64,000 bases of DNA from Nocardioides palaemonis (GCF_018275325.1 NZ_JAGVQR010000003.1:434001-498000), one strand, 5' to 3'; positions 1 to 7,542 are shown, numbered from the stretch's first letter. Program-made: numbers and translations. The notes: generated by a model not told the origin, from the sequence alone.

Positions 1-1
1 C

Positions 2-337
2 CACCTCGAGGCCGGCGACGCCTCGCTCGTCGAGGGAGCGCGTCGCGAGCTCGTGGAGGAGTCCGGGCTCGACCGCTTCGAGCTCGACCCCGAGCCGCTG
101 TCGCTGGACGAGCACGAGGTCGGCTTCTGCTCCGAGCGCGGCATCGTCCACCACCTCGACGTCCGGTTCCTCGCCGTGGCCGAGCCCGACGGGTCGCACG
201 CCACGAGCGAGGAGTCGCTCGACGTGCGGTGGTGGCCGGTCGACGACCTGCCGCAGACCTTCGACGACATGTACGTCCTCATCGACGCCGCGGTCGCACG
301 GGTGCGCGGGCGGCTGGCCGGTCAGGTCGGGTCGTAG
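2..337 (+). CDS. Nudix hydrolase, C-terminal part (5' end outside window)
   Basis: The reading frame is already open at the window edge, so the start lies upstream. The first residues carry most of a Nudix box: a Gly, then Glu, then RRELVEESGL, which matches the REUxEExGU signature that binds the divalent metal and the diphosphate substrate. The remaining 90 residues look like the closing strand and helix of a small Nudix domain. Proteins of this type hydrolyse nucleoside diphosphates linked to another moiety; the substrate cannot be told. Its last 16 bases overlap the end of the convergent metallopeptidase gene. Family assignment is firm because of the box; function is generic. Confidence 0.85.
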   Translation, partial: HLEAGDASLVEGARRELVEESGLDRFELDPEPLSLDEHEVGFCSERGIVHHLDVRFLAVAEPDGSHATSEESLDVRWWPVDDLPQTFDDMYVLIDAAVARVRGRLAGQVGS

Positions 338-861
338 CCCTCGGGCAGCTCGAGGCGGGCCGCGGTGGACCAGCCGGCGAGGTAGCCCTTGGCCCGCTCG
401 GCCTTCGGGTACCGGTCGACCCAGGCCCAGAACTCCTCGGTGTGGCCGGGCACGAGCAGGTGGGCCAGCTCGTGGACGAGCACGTAGTCGACGACCCAGG
501 CCGGCATCTGCTGGAGCCGCTCGGACAGCCGGATGGTGCGGTCGCCGGGCGTGCACGACCCCCAGCGGGACTGCTGGTTCGACACCCAGCGCACGCTCGA
601 GGGCGTCGCCATGCCGCCGAGCCACGCGTCGTTCAGCGCGAGCGCCCGCGTCATCAGCTGCTCGTCGGACGGCTTGCGGCGCTGCTCCTTGCGCTCGATC
701 CGGGCGACCATGTCGGCGACCCACGCGGCCTCGTCGCGCTTGCTCATCGTCGCCGGGATCAGCACCACGATCCGCTCGCCCTCCCGGTAGGCCGAGACCG
801 TGCGCCGGCGCTTGCGCGAGCGACGCACCTCCACCTGCGGAGCCGGGGTCGGGGTGGGCAT
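322..861 (-). CDS. YgjP-type (DUF45) M48-like zinc metallopeptidase
   Basis: A 179-residue protein with the HELAH zinc motif near residue 130 and the RWGSC motif about 30 residues before it. This combination is diagnostic of the YgjP/DUF45 family of small cytosolic zinc peptidases. The N-terminus is basic (RRSRKRRR near residues 14-21). No signal peptide or membrane segment is visible, so a cytosolic location is likely. The physiological substrate is unknown. The ATG lies 6 bases after a TAGGTT box (868-873 on the complement), so the message is probably leaderless. The 3' end overlaps the convergent Nudix gene by 16 bases. Confidence 0.85.
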   Translation of the reverse strand: MPTPTPAPQVEVRRSRKRRRTVSAYREGERIVVLIPATMSKRDEAAWVADMVARIERKEQRRKPSDEQLMTRALALNDAWLGGMATPSSVRWVSNQQSRWGSCTPGDRTIRLSERLQQMPAWVVDYVLVHELAHLLVPGHTEEFWAWVDRYPKAERAKGYLAGWSTAARLELPEGYDPT

Positions 862-910
862 GGGTCGAACCTAGCCCTCGCCACCCACGCCCGTCCGCCG
901 CACGCGCGGG

Positions 911-1945
911 TCACAGACGCGCGGCCGCCCACTCCAGCAGGCGCGGTCGCTCCCAGGTGGTGACGATCCGGTCGGGGTCGATGCCCGCCTCGGTCGCCCG
1001 CGCGGCGCCGTGGTCGAGCATGTCGAGCTGGCCGGGCGCGTGGGCGTCGGAGTCGATGGAGAACAGGCAGCCGAGGTCGCGGGCGAGCTCGATCAGCCGC
1101 GTCGGCGGGTCGCGCCGCTCCGGCCGGGAGTTGATCTCCACCGCGACGCCCTCCTCCGCGCACGCCGTGAAGACCGCGCGGGCGTCGAACTGGCTCTGCC
1201 CGCGGGTGCCCCGGTTGCCGGTGACCAGCCGGCCGGTGCAGTGGCCCAGCACGTTGGTGTGCGGGTTGCGCACCGCCGCGACCATCCGTCGGGTCATCGC
1301 GTCGTGGTCCATCTTCAGCTTGGAGTGGACCGACGCGACCCGCACCTCGAGGCGCCCGAGCATCTCGTCGGTCTGGTCGAGCGAGCCGTCGTCGAGGATG
1401 TCGACCTCGATCCCCTTCAGCAGCGTGAACGCGCCGTCGAGGTGGTCGTTGACGGCGTCGACGACGTCGAGCTGGCGCGCGAGCCGCGCCGCGCTCAGCC
1501 CGTGGGCGATGGTCAGCCGCGGGCTGTGGTCGGTCAGCACCAGGTAGTCGTGCCCGAGCTCCATCGCCGTCATCGCCATCTCCTCCAGCGGCGAGCCGCC
1601 GTCGGACCAGTCGGAGTGGGAGTGCAGGTCGCCGCGCAGCCGGGCCCGGAGCTCCTCGCCGCCCGTCGCGAGCGGGCCGGCCGTCGCCTCCAGCGCCACC
1701 AGCCGCTCGGGCACGATGCCGCGGCAGGCGTCGGTGATCACCGCGGCCGTGCTCCTCCCGATGCCCGGCAGCTCGGTGAGGGTCCCGGCCTCGGCGCGGG
1801 CGCGTACGTCCTCCTCGGGCAGCGGGAGGATGGTGCGCGCGGCCTTGCGGAACGCCTCGATGCGGCGCGTCTCCTCGCGCTGGCGCTCCATCAGGAAGGC
1901 GATCCGGCGCAGCGTCGCGACGGGTCCGAGGGGCCCTGGGGTCAT
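911..1945 (-). CDS. PHP-domain phosphoesterase with N-terminal helix-hairpin-helix region
   Basis: A 344-residue protein. Residues about 1-90 resemble the helix-hairpin-helix region of family X DNA polymerases (LTELPGIGRSTA near residue 56). From about residue 106 a PHP metal-dependent phosphoesterase domain follows, with metal ligands in DLHSHSDWSDG, TDHSP, and a late SDAHA. The nucleotidyltransferase palm that would make it a full PolX is absent, so it resembles a PolX with the polymerase removed. A nuclease or phosphoesterase role in DNA repair is plausible but unproven. It starts 4 bases after the stop of the enoyl-CoA hydratase gene, so the two are probably co-transcribed. Confidence 0.8.
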   Translation of the reverse strand: MTPGPLGPVATLRRIAFLMERQREETRRIEAFRKAARTILPLPEEDVRARAEAGTLTELPGIGRSTAAVITDACRGIVPERLVALEATAGPLATGGEELRARLRGDLHSHSDWSDGGSPLEEMAMTAMELGHDYLVLTDHSPRLTIAHGLSAARLARQLDVVDAVNDHLDGAFTLLKGIEVDILDDGSLDQTDEMLGRLEVRVASVHSKLKMDHDAMTRRMVAAVRNPHTNVLGHCTGRLVTGNRGTRGQSQFDARAVFTACAEEGVAVEINSRPERRDPPTRLIELARDLGCLFSIDSDAHAPGQLDMLDHGAARATEAGIDPDRIVTTWERPRLLEWAAARL

Positions 1946-1949
1946 CGGG

Positions 1950-2756
1950 TCACTCCCCCCGGAACTGCGGCGCCCGCTTGTCCCGCGCGGCCGCGATCCC
2001 CTCCTGCAGGTCGGCCGTCGCGAGCGTCATCGGCTGCGCGAGCGCCTCCCACTGCAGCGCGGACTCGAAGTCGGCGTGCCCGCCGTCGGCGAGCGCGACC
2101 TTGGTGAGCCGGGCCGCGATCGGCGCGGTCGCCGCGACGCCGGCGGCGGTCTCGAGGACGTCGTCGAGGAAGGACGCCGGGGCCACCACCCGCGAGACCA
2201 TGCCCAGCCGCAGCGCCTCGTCGGCGTCGACGACCCGGCCGGTGAGCAGCAGGTCGCGGGCGTGGGCGGGCCCGACGACGTTCGGGAGGAGGTAGGTGCC
2301 GGCCATCCCGGCGTGCATGCCGAGCGTGTTGAACGGGACGCCGAGCTTCGCACCGGACGCGGCGTAGCGGATGTCGCACGCGAGCGCGAGGCACAGCCCC
2401 GCCCCGATCGCCGGACCGTTGATCGCGGCGATCGTCGGGACCTCCAGGCGCCGCACCGACAGCCACGCGCGATAGAACGGCAGCATCCGCGAGCGCAGGT
2501 GGTCGACCGAGGCGTCCGGCTCGCTGGCGATCCACGACGTGTTGCCGCCGGAGCAGAACGCGCTGCCCTCGCCCGTCACCACGACGACCCGAACCGTACG
2601 GTCGGCCGCCAGGTGGTCGATCGCCGTCACCCACGACGCGGTCATCTCGTCGCTCATCGCGTTGCGCATGCCGGGGTTGTCGAGGGTCAGCAGCGCGACC
2701 CCCTCGGACGGTCGCTCGAGGCGCAGGTGGGTCAGGTCAGGGGTCTGGTCGGCCAT
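1950..2756 (-). CDS. Enoyl-CoA hydratase/isomerase family protein
   Basis: A 268-residue crotonase-fold protein. It shows the usual landmarks: NPGMRNAMS near residue 27, the first oxyanion-hole segment GSAFCSGG near residue 63, and the second at INGPAIGAGLCLALACD near residue 115. Crotonases hydrate or isomerise acyl-CoA thioesters, usually in fatty-acid or amino-acid breakdown; the exact acyl substrate is not evident. The chosen ATG lies 7 bases after a TACGCT box, fitting a leaderless message. An in-frame upstream extension lacks normal coding character and was discarded. A PHP protein gene follows 4 bases downstream. Confidence 0.85.
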   Translation of the reverse strand: MADQTPDLTHLRLERPSEGVALLTLDNPGMRNAMSDEMTASWVTAIDHLAADRTVRVVVVTGEGSAFCSGGNTSWIASEPDASVDHLRSRMLPFYRAWLSVRRLEVPTIAAINGPAIGAGLCLALACDIRYAASGAKLGVPFNTLGMHAGMAGTYLLPNVVGPAHARDLLLTGRVVDADEALRLGMVSRVVAPASFLDDVLETAAGVAATAPIAARLTKVALADGGHADFESALQWEALAQPMTLATADLQEGIAAARDKRAPQFRGE

Positions 2757-2912
2757 GGCCCCGAGCGTACTGAGCGCGCGTGTTGCGTGAGCGTGGGCCA
2801 CGCGTGGCGTAGGGTCGGGCGCGGAGCGCGGGCGCCTGCCTGCGCACCCCGACGGGCTTCCCCACCTCACCCCGTCGCGACGACCACAGAGTGACTGAGC
2901 AAGGAGGCCGTC

Positions 2913-3071
2913 ATGGCGGAGACCTGGAGCGGTGAGTTCTACTGCGTCAAGTGCAAGGAGAAGCGCGAGGCGGAGGGCGAGATCAAGGTCAACGACAAGG
3001 GCACCAAGATGGCCAAGGGCGTCTGCCCGGTCTGCGGTACCAACCTGAACCGCATCCTCGGCAAGGCGTGA
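2913..3071 (+). CDS. DUF5679-type small zinc-ribbon protein
   Basis: A 52-residue protein with two CxxC knuckles (YCVKCKEK near residue 10, CPVCGT near residue 38) that should form a single zinc ribbon. The end is basic (LNRILGKA). Length and motif match the DUF5679 family found widely in actinobacteria; no biochemical role is known. A strong ribosome-binding site, AAGGAGG at 2901-2907, sits 5 bases before the ATG. A strong hairpin terminator follows the stop by about 20 bases, so this looks like a monocistronic unit. Confidence 0.85.
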   Translation: MAETWSGEFYCVKCKEKREAEGEIKVNDKGTKMAKGVCPVCGTNLNRILGKA

Positions 3072-3093
3072 CCTCGCGCCCCACGAGCTGACG

Positions 3094-3129
3094 ACGACGG
3101 CGCCACCCCACCCGGGGTGGCGCCGTCGT
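3094..3129. terminator. Hairpin terminator after the DUF5679 gene
   Basis: A perfect 16-bp stem (3094-3109 with 3114-3129) and a four-base ACCC loop. No long T-run follows, which is usual for actinobacterial terminators. It lies 23 bases after the stop codon at 3069-3071. Confidence 0.85.
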
Positions 3130-3200
3130 TGCATCCCGACCGCCCATCCCGCCTGTGGAGCACGGCCCACGGCCCGGCCGCGGGTGGGAGCGTGGCTGCC

Positions 3201-3701
3201 ATGTCCGCCACCCCGCTCCGTGCGCAGCTCGACTGCCCGCCGGCGTGGCGGCGCCGGGTCGTGGGTGCGCTGGACGTCGCCGGCGTCGTTGTGACCGCCG
3301 AGGCGCCGGTCGGGATCGCGGTCACCCCGGGGCGCCTCGTGTCGCGCACCGTCGACGACTGGTGCGTGGCCTCGCTCCCCCACCTGTTGGTCGGCGTGTG
3401 GCCGTGGGCGGTCGACGTCGGCCCGTGGGTCGCGCCGGGCATCGGTCCCTGCGCCCGGTGCGTCGAGGCCGCCGTGCTCGACGACGGGAGCCGTACGCCG
3501 CCCGGCAGCGCGCCTGCGCTCCCGGGTGCGTGGCTGGCGGTGGCGGCGGGGAGCGTCGCGCGCGACCTCGACGCCTGGCGCCGCGGCGACCCGCCCCACA
3601 CGTGGGCGGCGTCGTGGCGCATCGACCACCGCCCGGTCCCGGGCGAGCGCCGGTGGCAGCGTCACCCCTACTGCGGGTGCGCGTGGTTCGACACGGCGTG
3701 A
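3201..3701 (+). CDS. Cysteine-rich protein resembling the zinc-binding part of TOMM cyclodehydratase/ThiF-like proteins
   Basis: A 166-residue protein. GPCARC (Cys84, Cys87) and the C-terminal HPYCGC (Cys158, Cys160) look like the split CxxC and CxC zinc knuckles of the bacteriocin-cyclodehydratase and ThiF-like proteins that bind peptide precursors. No nucleotide-binding (GxGGxG) fold is present, so it would be a fragment-type relative without adenylating activity. No precursor peptide or modifying enzyme is nearby. I chose the ATG at 3201 because an upstream in-frame start lies inside the preceding terminator. The similarity is by motif only, so the name is tentative; a plain zinc-binding hypothetical protein is the safe reading. 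Confidence 0.65.
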   Translation: MSATPLRAQLDCPPAWRRRVVGALDVAGVVVTAEAPVGIAVTPGRLVSRTVDDWCVASLPHLLVGVWPWAVDVGPWVAPGIGPCARCVEAAVLDDGSRTPPGSAPALPGAWLAVAAGSVARDLDAWRRGDPPHTWAASWRIDHRPVPGERRWQRHPYCGCAWFDTA

Positions 3702-3726
3702 GCCGGTCGCCGCACCGGCGCCGCGG

Positions 3727-3894
3727 TCACCACCACTCGCTGTCGAGCTTGCCCTCCATGGCACGCAGGTGGGTGCGCGAGCAGGTGTCGCAGTACGTGC
3801 GCCGCCGACCGTTCTCGACCGACGTCGTCCACGTCAGCGTCTGCTCCGCCGGAGCCTGGGTGCCGCAGAAGTCGCAGGTGGTGACGTCGCCCAT
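3727..3894 (-). CDS. Small protein with two CxxC pairs (55 aa)
   Basis: A 55-residue protein with CDFC near residue 7 and CDTC near residue 39, spaced like a single treble-clef or ribbon zinc site. It ends in an acidic, tryptophan-rich tail (LDSEWW). The ATG lies 6 bases after a TAGCCT box (3901-3906 on the complement), indicating a leaderless message. Small proteins of this form are common in actinobacteria, but I know of no function. It converges with the gene at 3201-3701. Confidence 0.7.
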   Translation of the reverse strand: MGDVTTCDFCGTQAPAEQTLTWTTSVENGRRRTYCDTCSRTHLRAMEGKLDSEWW

Positions 3895-3932
3895 CCCCCG
3901 AGGCTAGCCCGCTCGCCGCGGTCCGGACATGG

Positions 3933-3975
3933 CACGAGCCGGCACGACGTCACGGTGACGTCGTGCCGGCTCGTG
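3933..3975. terminator. 21-bp perfect inverted repeat, probable terminator of the whiB7 unit
   Basis: Arms 3933-3953 and 3955-3975 are exact complements around one central base, giving about 19 usable base pairs once a minimal loop is formed. It lies about 48 bases after the stop of the small gene at 4023-4217 on the minus strand. It is also upstream of the leaderless gene at 3727-3894, which it would insulate from read-through. There is no T-tract. Confidence 0.7.
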
Positions 3976-4022
3976 ATCTGCTCACCCGCGATCAGGGCGA
4001 GTCCCTAGGGCCGAGGCCCCTC

Positions 4023-4217
4023 TCAGATCGCGCGGGCGAGCGCGAGACGCGCCTGCTGCGCGGCCTGCTCGGCCTTGCGGCTCATGCGGCGGGCCAGGGC
4101 CAGACGGTGGCCGCGCCGGAGCTCGAGCGCCTCTCCCAGGCGCGCGGACATTTGCGCGCGGGCGAGTTCTTCATGCATGAGATTCATGTCGTTGTTTCCA
4201 TTTCGGTAGGTCTTCAT
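4023..4217 (-). CDS. Small basic helical protein downstream of whiB7 (64 aa)
   Basis: A 64-residue, Ala/Arg-rich protein predicted to be almost entirely helical, with an asparagine-rich start (MKTYRNGNNDMN). The pattern of Arg and Leu suggests an amphipathic helix that could bind nucleic acid or a partner protein. The ATG at 4217 follows an AGGA element about 10 bases upstream. It lies 59 bases after whiB7 on the same strand and before a strong hairpin, so it is probably in the same transcript and may be induced with WhiB7. I do not recognise a named family. Confidence 0.65.
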   Translation of the reverse strand: MKTYRNGNNDMNLMHEELARAQMSARLGEALELRRGHRLALARRMSRKAEQAAQQARLALARAI

Positions 4218-4276
4218 GGTGGGTGTTTCCTGTACTTCTTCGAAGGGGCGGGAGCGGTGCTGTCCGGTGGTCCGGG

Positions 4277-4627
4277 CTAGGCGACCTGGACGGTCTGCTC
4301 GGACTTGCGGGGACGGCCTCGCGGCCGCTTGCGCGGGATCACCACGCCCTGGAGGAAGAGCTCGCCTCCCCAGACTCCCCACGGCTCGCGCCGCTCACGG
4401 GCTCCGTCGAGGCACAGCGCCTGCACGGGGCAGCCGATGCAGAGCGCCTTGGCCTCCTCCACGTCCGCGGGGGACTCGGCAAACCACAGCTCGGCGTCGT
4501 TGACGCGGCAGGGCAGCAGCTCGTCATCCACTCCGGCAGCTGCGTCGTGCAGGGCACCGAGGGGAGCCTGGGGCTCCGTCCCGGTCGCGTCGGCAGCTCG
4601 GTTGCGGTCGAGAACGCTGATGGTCAT
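4277..4627 (-). CDS. whiB7: WhiB7-type iron-sulfur transcription factor (intrinsic antibiotic resistance regulator)
   Basis: A 116-residue WhiB-family protein. Four cysteines (Cys40, Cys63, Cys66, Cys72) match the [4Fe-4S] ligands, and GVWGG (84-88) is the family turn. A C-terminal AT-hook, RGRPRK (103-108), is specific to WhiB7. WhiB7 binds the housekeeping sigma factor and AT-rich DNA just upstream of the -35 element, and activates genes for resistance to ribosome-targeting drugs. I chose the ATG at 4627 because AGGAGG (4636-4641 on the complement) lies 8 bases upstream; a GTG nine bases earlier overlaps that site. The leader contains a short ORF, a terminator hairpin and an AT-rich promoter, so regulation is probably by attenuation plus self-activation. 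uvrD2 upstream is as in mycobacteria. Confidence 0.93.
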   Translation of the reverse strand: MTISVLDRNRAADATGTEPQAPLGALHDAAAGVDDELLPCRVNDAELWFAESPADVEEAKALCIGCPVQALCLDGARERREPWGVWGGELFLQGVVIPRKRPRGRPRKSEQTVQVA

Positions 4628-4700
4628 GTGTTTCACCTCCTCATCGGTGACCTGATCGCGGGTTGCTGCTCGGTCGAGCAGCGGTGCTGGACAAACAGAA

Positions 4701-4735
4701 AGGCCGCGGATCCCGGGTGTCGGGTTCCGCGGCCT
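4701..4735 (-). terminator. Intrinsic terminator inside the whiB7 leader (attenuator)
   Basis: Read on the minus strand, a stem of 15 pairs with one mismatch (4735-4721 with 4715-4701) and a 5-base loop is followed by TTCTGTTT. It lies 74 bases before the whiB7 ATG and 26 bases after the upstream ORF. A U-tailed hairpin between promoter and gene on the same strand is the arrangement expected of an attenuator. Confidence 0.85.
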
Positions 4736-4760
4736 GGAGGCTGCCGATGAGGTGCGTGAC

Positions 4761-4943
4761 CTATGTCGACGGACTCCAGGCGGGAGAACCCGGGAAATCG
4801 CCCTTGATGCGAACGATGGCGGCGTCGCCCTGGACAGCCACCACGCCGGCGCCGAAGGCGCGGGTGTGCGCGCACGGGCGGCCGAGGGTGGACATGCCGA
4901 AGGACGGCGTCCAAGCCGTCATCGTCTTCGTGTAGTTCTCCAT
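4761..4943 (-). CDS. Upstream leader ORF of whiB7 (60 aa)
   Basis: A 60-codon frame starting at an ATG with a textbook AAGGAGG site 8 bases upstream (a GTG three codons earlier is less well placed). It lies in the long whiB7 leader and ends 25 bases before the attenuator hairpin. Leader ORFs upstream of whiB7 are known from mycobacteria and streptomycetes, where slowed translation under ribosome-targeting drugs favours read-through into whiB7. The peptide starts MENYTKTMTAW and resembles no protein domain I know. Its role is inferred from position: the ribosome on this ORF would sense the drug. Confidence 0.75.
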   Translation of the reverse strand: MENYTKTMTAWTPSFGMSTLGRPCAHTRAFGAGVVAVQGDAAIVRIKGDFPGSPAWSPST

Positions 4944-5017
4944 CAGGGCCACCTCCTTCGGGGCGTCGGGCGCGGATCGTCGTCAGCGATCCCAGTGCGC
5001 GTGGGTTGTTGTCGAGA

Positions 5018-5057
5018 ACGCTAGACCCTCGACGACGTCAGGGGCAAACGATTTTGT
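5018..5057 (-). promoter_or_regulatory. whiB7 promoter with AT-rich WhiB7 site
   Basis: On the minus strand, -35 TTGCCC (5047-5042) and -10 TAGCGT (5023-5018) are separated by 18 bases. CAAAAT lies 3 bases upstream of the -35 in otherwise very GC-rich DNA. That placement is the known signature of WhiB7-dependent promoters and suggests self-activation. The predicted transcript start near 5011 gives a leader of about 380 bases. Confidence 0.75.
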
Positions 5058-5111
5058 GGGTATTACAGAAAAACTTTCGAGAAACTCCGGCCGGACCCCT
5101 CGCCGGCCCGC

Positions 5112-7154
5112 TCAGGCGTCGCGGCCGGACACCAGGGCGAGCACGTCGTCGCCGTACTTGGCGATCTTGCCGGGGCCCACGCCGCTGATCGCGCGCAGCC
5201 CGCGCTCGTCGGTGGGGACGTGCTCGGCGATCAGCTGCAGCGTGGCGTCGGTGAAGACGACGAACGCCGGCACGCTGTCGGCCGAGGCCCGGGCCCGGCG
5301 CCACTCCCGCAGGCGCTCGAAGAGCGCCTCGTCGTAGGAGGCGGGGCAGTCGACGCACCGGCCGGTCTTCTTCTCAGCGGCGCTCGACAGGGGCTTGCCG
5401 CACTCGCGGCAGTGCAGCGCGGCCCGGTTGCGGCGGCTGCGCTCGCGACGCTGGCCCGCGACGCCGGGCACCCCCTCGACGAGCCCGGCCAGGAACGGCG
5501 AGCTGCCGCGGGTGGCACGGCCGCCGGGCTCGCGGGCGACGGCCCACGACACGGCGAGCTCGTCGCGCGCGCGGGTCATCGCGACGTAGAGCAGACGGCG
5601 CTCCTCCTCCACCTCGGCGGGCGTCTGCGCCTGGGCGATCGGCATCATCTTCTCGTGCATGCCGGCGACGAAGACGGCGTCCCACTCCAGGCCCTTGGCG
5701 GAGTGGATCGTGGCCAGCGTGACGGCGTCGGCGACGGGTGCGTGCTGCTCGCTGGCGCGCCGGTCGAGGTCGTCGACGAGGTCGCCGACGCCGGCCTCGG
5801 GGTGCTGACGGCCGAAGTCGGCGGCGAGGTCGACCAGCGCCTGGAGGGACTCCCAGCGGTTGCGCACCTCTCCCCTGCCCTCGGGTGGCTCGGTGGAGTG
5901 GCCCATCTGGGACAGCACCGCCAGCACGGCGTCGGCGACCGGCCCGGACGCCTCGCCGCTGCGGGCGGCGCCGCGGACCAGGGTGATCGCCTGACGGACC
6001 TCGGGTCGGTCGAAGAAGCGGGCCGCGCCGCGCACGACGTAGGGGATGCCGCGGGCGGCGAGCGCCTCCTCGAAGCGCTCGGACTGGGCGTTGATGCGCA
6101 GCAGGACCGCCATCCGGCTGGCGGGCGTGCCGCCGGCCCGGAGCGCGGCGATCCGGTCGGCTACCGCGTCGGCCTCGGCCACCTCGTCGCTGGCCTCGCG
6201 GTAGGTGATCCGCGGGCCCGAGGGCCGCTGGGCGACGAGGTCGACGCCCTTGCTGGGGGTCCCGGCGAGCAGCGCGTTGGCGGCCTGGACGACCTCCGGG
6301 GTCGAGCGGTAGTTGCGGACCAGCTCGACGCTGGTGGCCGACGGGTGGGCCTGCGTGAACTCGCGGAGGTAGCGCGCGTCCGCGCCGGCGAAGGAGTAGA
6401 TCGTCTGGGCCGGGTCGCCGACCACGCAGAGCTCGTCGCGCCCGCCGAGCCAGAGGTCGAGCAGCGCGTGCTGGAGCGGGGAGACGTCCTGGAACTCGTC
6501 GACGACGAACCACTTGTACTGCCGGCGGACCTGGGCCGCGACCGCCTCGTTGTCGGCGAGCAGGCCGGCGGCGAAGAGCAGGACGTCCTCCATGTCCATG
6601 CGCCCCTGACCCCGCTTGACCTCCTCGTAGGCGTCGAACGCCCGCGCCACCGTCTCGGGGTCGAGCCCGGAGACCGCACGCCCGCGAGACCGCGCGATCG
6701 CGGCGTAGGAGTCGGGTCCGACGTTGGAGACCTTGGCCCACTCGAGCTCGCTCGCGAGGTCGCGCAGGGTGGCCTGGTCGACGCCGAGGCGCTGGCGGCG
6801 CGCGGCCAGCGCGAGCATCGACAGCTTGGACTCGGTGAGCTCGGGCAGGTCGCGCTGGTGGACCCGCGGCCAGAAGAACCGGAGCTGGCGCAGCGCCGCG
6901 GAGTGGAAGGTGCGGGCCTGCACGCCCGGGGCGCCGAGCGAGCGCAACCGCTCGCGCATCTCGCCCGCCGCGCGCGTGGTGAACGACAGCGCCAGCACCT
7001 CGGTCGGCGCGTAGACCCCGGTCGCGACGCCGTGGGCGATGCGGTGCGTGACGGCGCGGGTCTTGCCGGTGCCGGCGCCCGCGAGGACCCGGACCGGGCC
7101 GCGCAGCGCCTCGGCGACCTGTCGCTGCTCGGGGTCGAGCGCGTCGAGCAACAT
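5112..7154 (-). CDS. uvrD2: UvrD2-type superfamily 1 DNA helicase
   Basis: A 680-residue SF1A helicase with Walker A GAGTGKT near residue 27, DEFQD (Walker B, motif II), GDPAQTIYSFAGA (motif III), RNYRST (motif IV), a motif V of the HSAKGLEWD type and VAMTRAR (motif VI). After the motor come four cysteines (CREC...CVDC near residue 575) and a C-terminal HRDC-like domain ending VGPGKIAKYGDD, exactly the layout of mycobacterial UvrD2. It unwinds DNA 3' to 5' in repair; in Mycobacterium the helicase is essential. The four cysteines should form the zinc module needed for unwinding. Neighbours whiB7 and mycoredoxin match the mycobacterial order. A TAGGGT box near 7200 suggests a transcript with a short leader. 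Confidence 0.93.
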   Translation of the reverse strand: MLLDALDPEQRQVAEALRGPVRVLAGAGTGKTRAVTHRIAHGVATGVYAPTEVLALSFTTRAAGEMRERLRSLGAPGVQARTFHSAALRQLRFFWPRVHQRDLPELTESKLSMLALAARRQRLGVDQATLRDLASELEWAKVSNVGPDSYAAIARSRGRAVSGLDPETVARAFDAYEEVKRGQGRMDMEDVLLFAAGLLADNEAVAAQVRRQYKWFVVDEFQDVSPLQHALLDLWLGGRDELCVVGDPAQTIYSFAGADARYLREFTQAHPSATSVELVRNYRSTPEVVQAANALLAGTPSKGVDLVAQRPSGPRITYREASDEVAEADAVADRIAALRAGGTPASRMAVLLRINAQSERFEEALAARGIPYVVRGAARFFDRPEVRQAITLVRGAARSGEASGPVADAVLAVLSQMGHSTEPPEGRGEVRNRWESLQALVDLAADFGRQHPEAGVGDLVDDLDRRASEQHAPVADAVTLATIHSAKGLEWDAVFVAGMHEKMMPIAQAQTPAEVEEERRLLYVAMTRARDELAVSWAVAREPGGRATRGSSPFLAGLVEGVPGVAGQRRERSRRNRAALHCRECGKPLSSAAEKKTGRCVDCPASYDEALFERLREWRRARASADSVPAFVVFTDATLQLIAEHVPTDERGLRAISGVGPGKIAKYGDDVLALVSGRDA

Positions 7155-7264
7155 CGGCTCCTGCGGGGCGTCGGGAACGGGGGGGGACGGACTGTGGCGC
7201 CACCCTAGACGCCGCCTCCGACACCGGCGGGAATGCCCGTGGCCGGGCGGTCGTTGTGCCCGGC

Positions 7265-7510
7265 ATGTCCCAGTTCACGATGTTCACCACGCCCTGGTGC
7301 GGCTACTGCCACCGCCTCAAGAGCCAGCTCGACCGCGAGGGGATCACCTTCGACATCGTCGACATCGAGCAGGAGCCGGACGCTGCGTTCACCGTCGAGC
7401 AGGCCAACGGCGGCAACCAGACGGTGCCCACGCTGCTGTTCAGCGACGGCAGCACGCTGACCAACCCGTCGGTGGCCCAGGTCAAGGACAAGCTCGCCGC
7501 CCTGGCGTGA
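7265..7510 (+). CDS. mrx1: Mycoredoxin 1 (glutaredoxin-fold mycothiol-dependent reductase)
   Basis: An 81-residue glutaredoxin-fold protein with the active-site motif CGYC near residue 12 (TTPWCGYCHRLK). The cis-Pro loop TVPTLLF and a GGNQ turn bind mycothiol. Mycoredoxins reduce mycothiolated proteins in the cytosol using mycothiol and mycothiol disulfide reductase. Length (about 80) and motif fit the family. I chose the ATG at 7265 over a GTG nine bases earlier because it gives the usual short N-terminus. It is divergent from uvrD2, the same pair as Rv3198c and Rv3198A in M. tuberculosis. Confidence 0.9.
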   Translation: MSQFTMFTTPWCGYCHRLKSQLDREGITFDIVDIEQEPDAAFTVEQANGGNQTVPTLLFSDGSTLTNPSVAQVKDKLAALA

Positions 7511-7542
7511 GCCGGACCGGGCACCGGGGATAACCTGACGTC

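Noticed and set aside
3117..3200. Upstream start for the cysteine-rich gene
   Set aside because: It lies inside the terminator hairpin of the preceding gene.
5089..5108. Terminator after uvrD2
   Set aside because: Only a 6-bp stem (GGCCGG/CCGGCC); a few Ts follow on the minus strand. Too weak to list, though it could matter because the whiB7 promoter follows directly.
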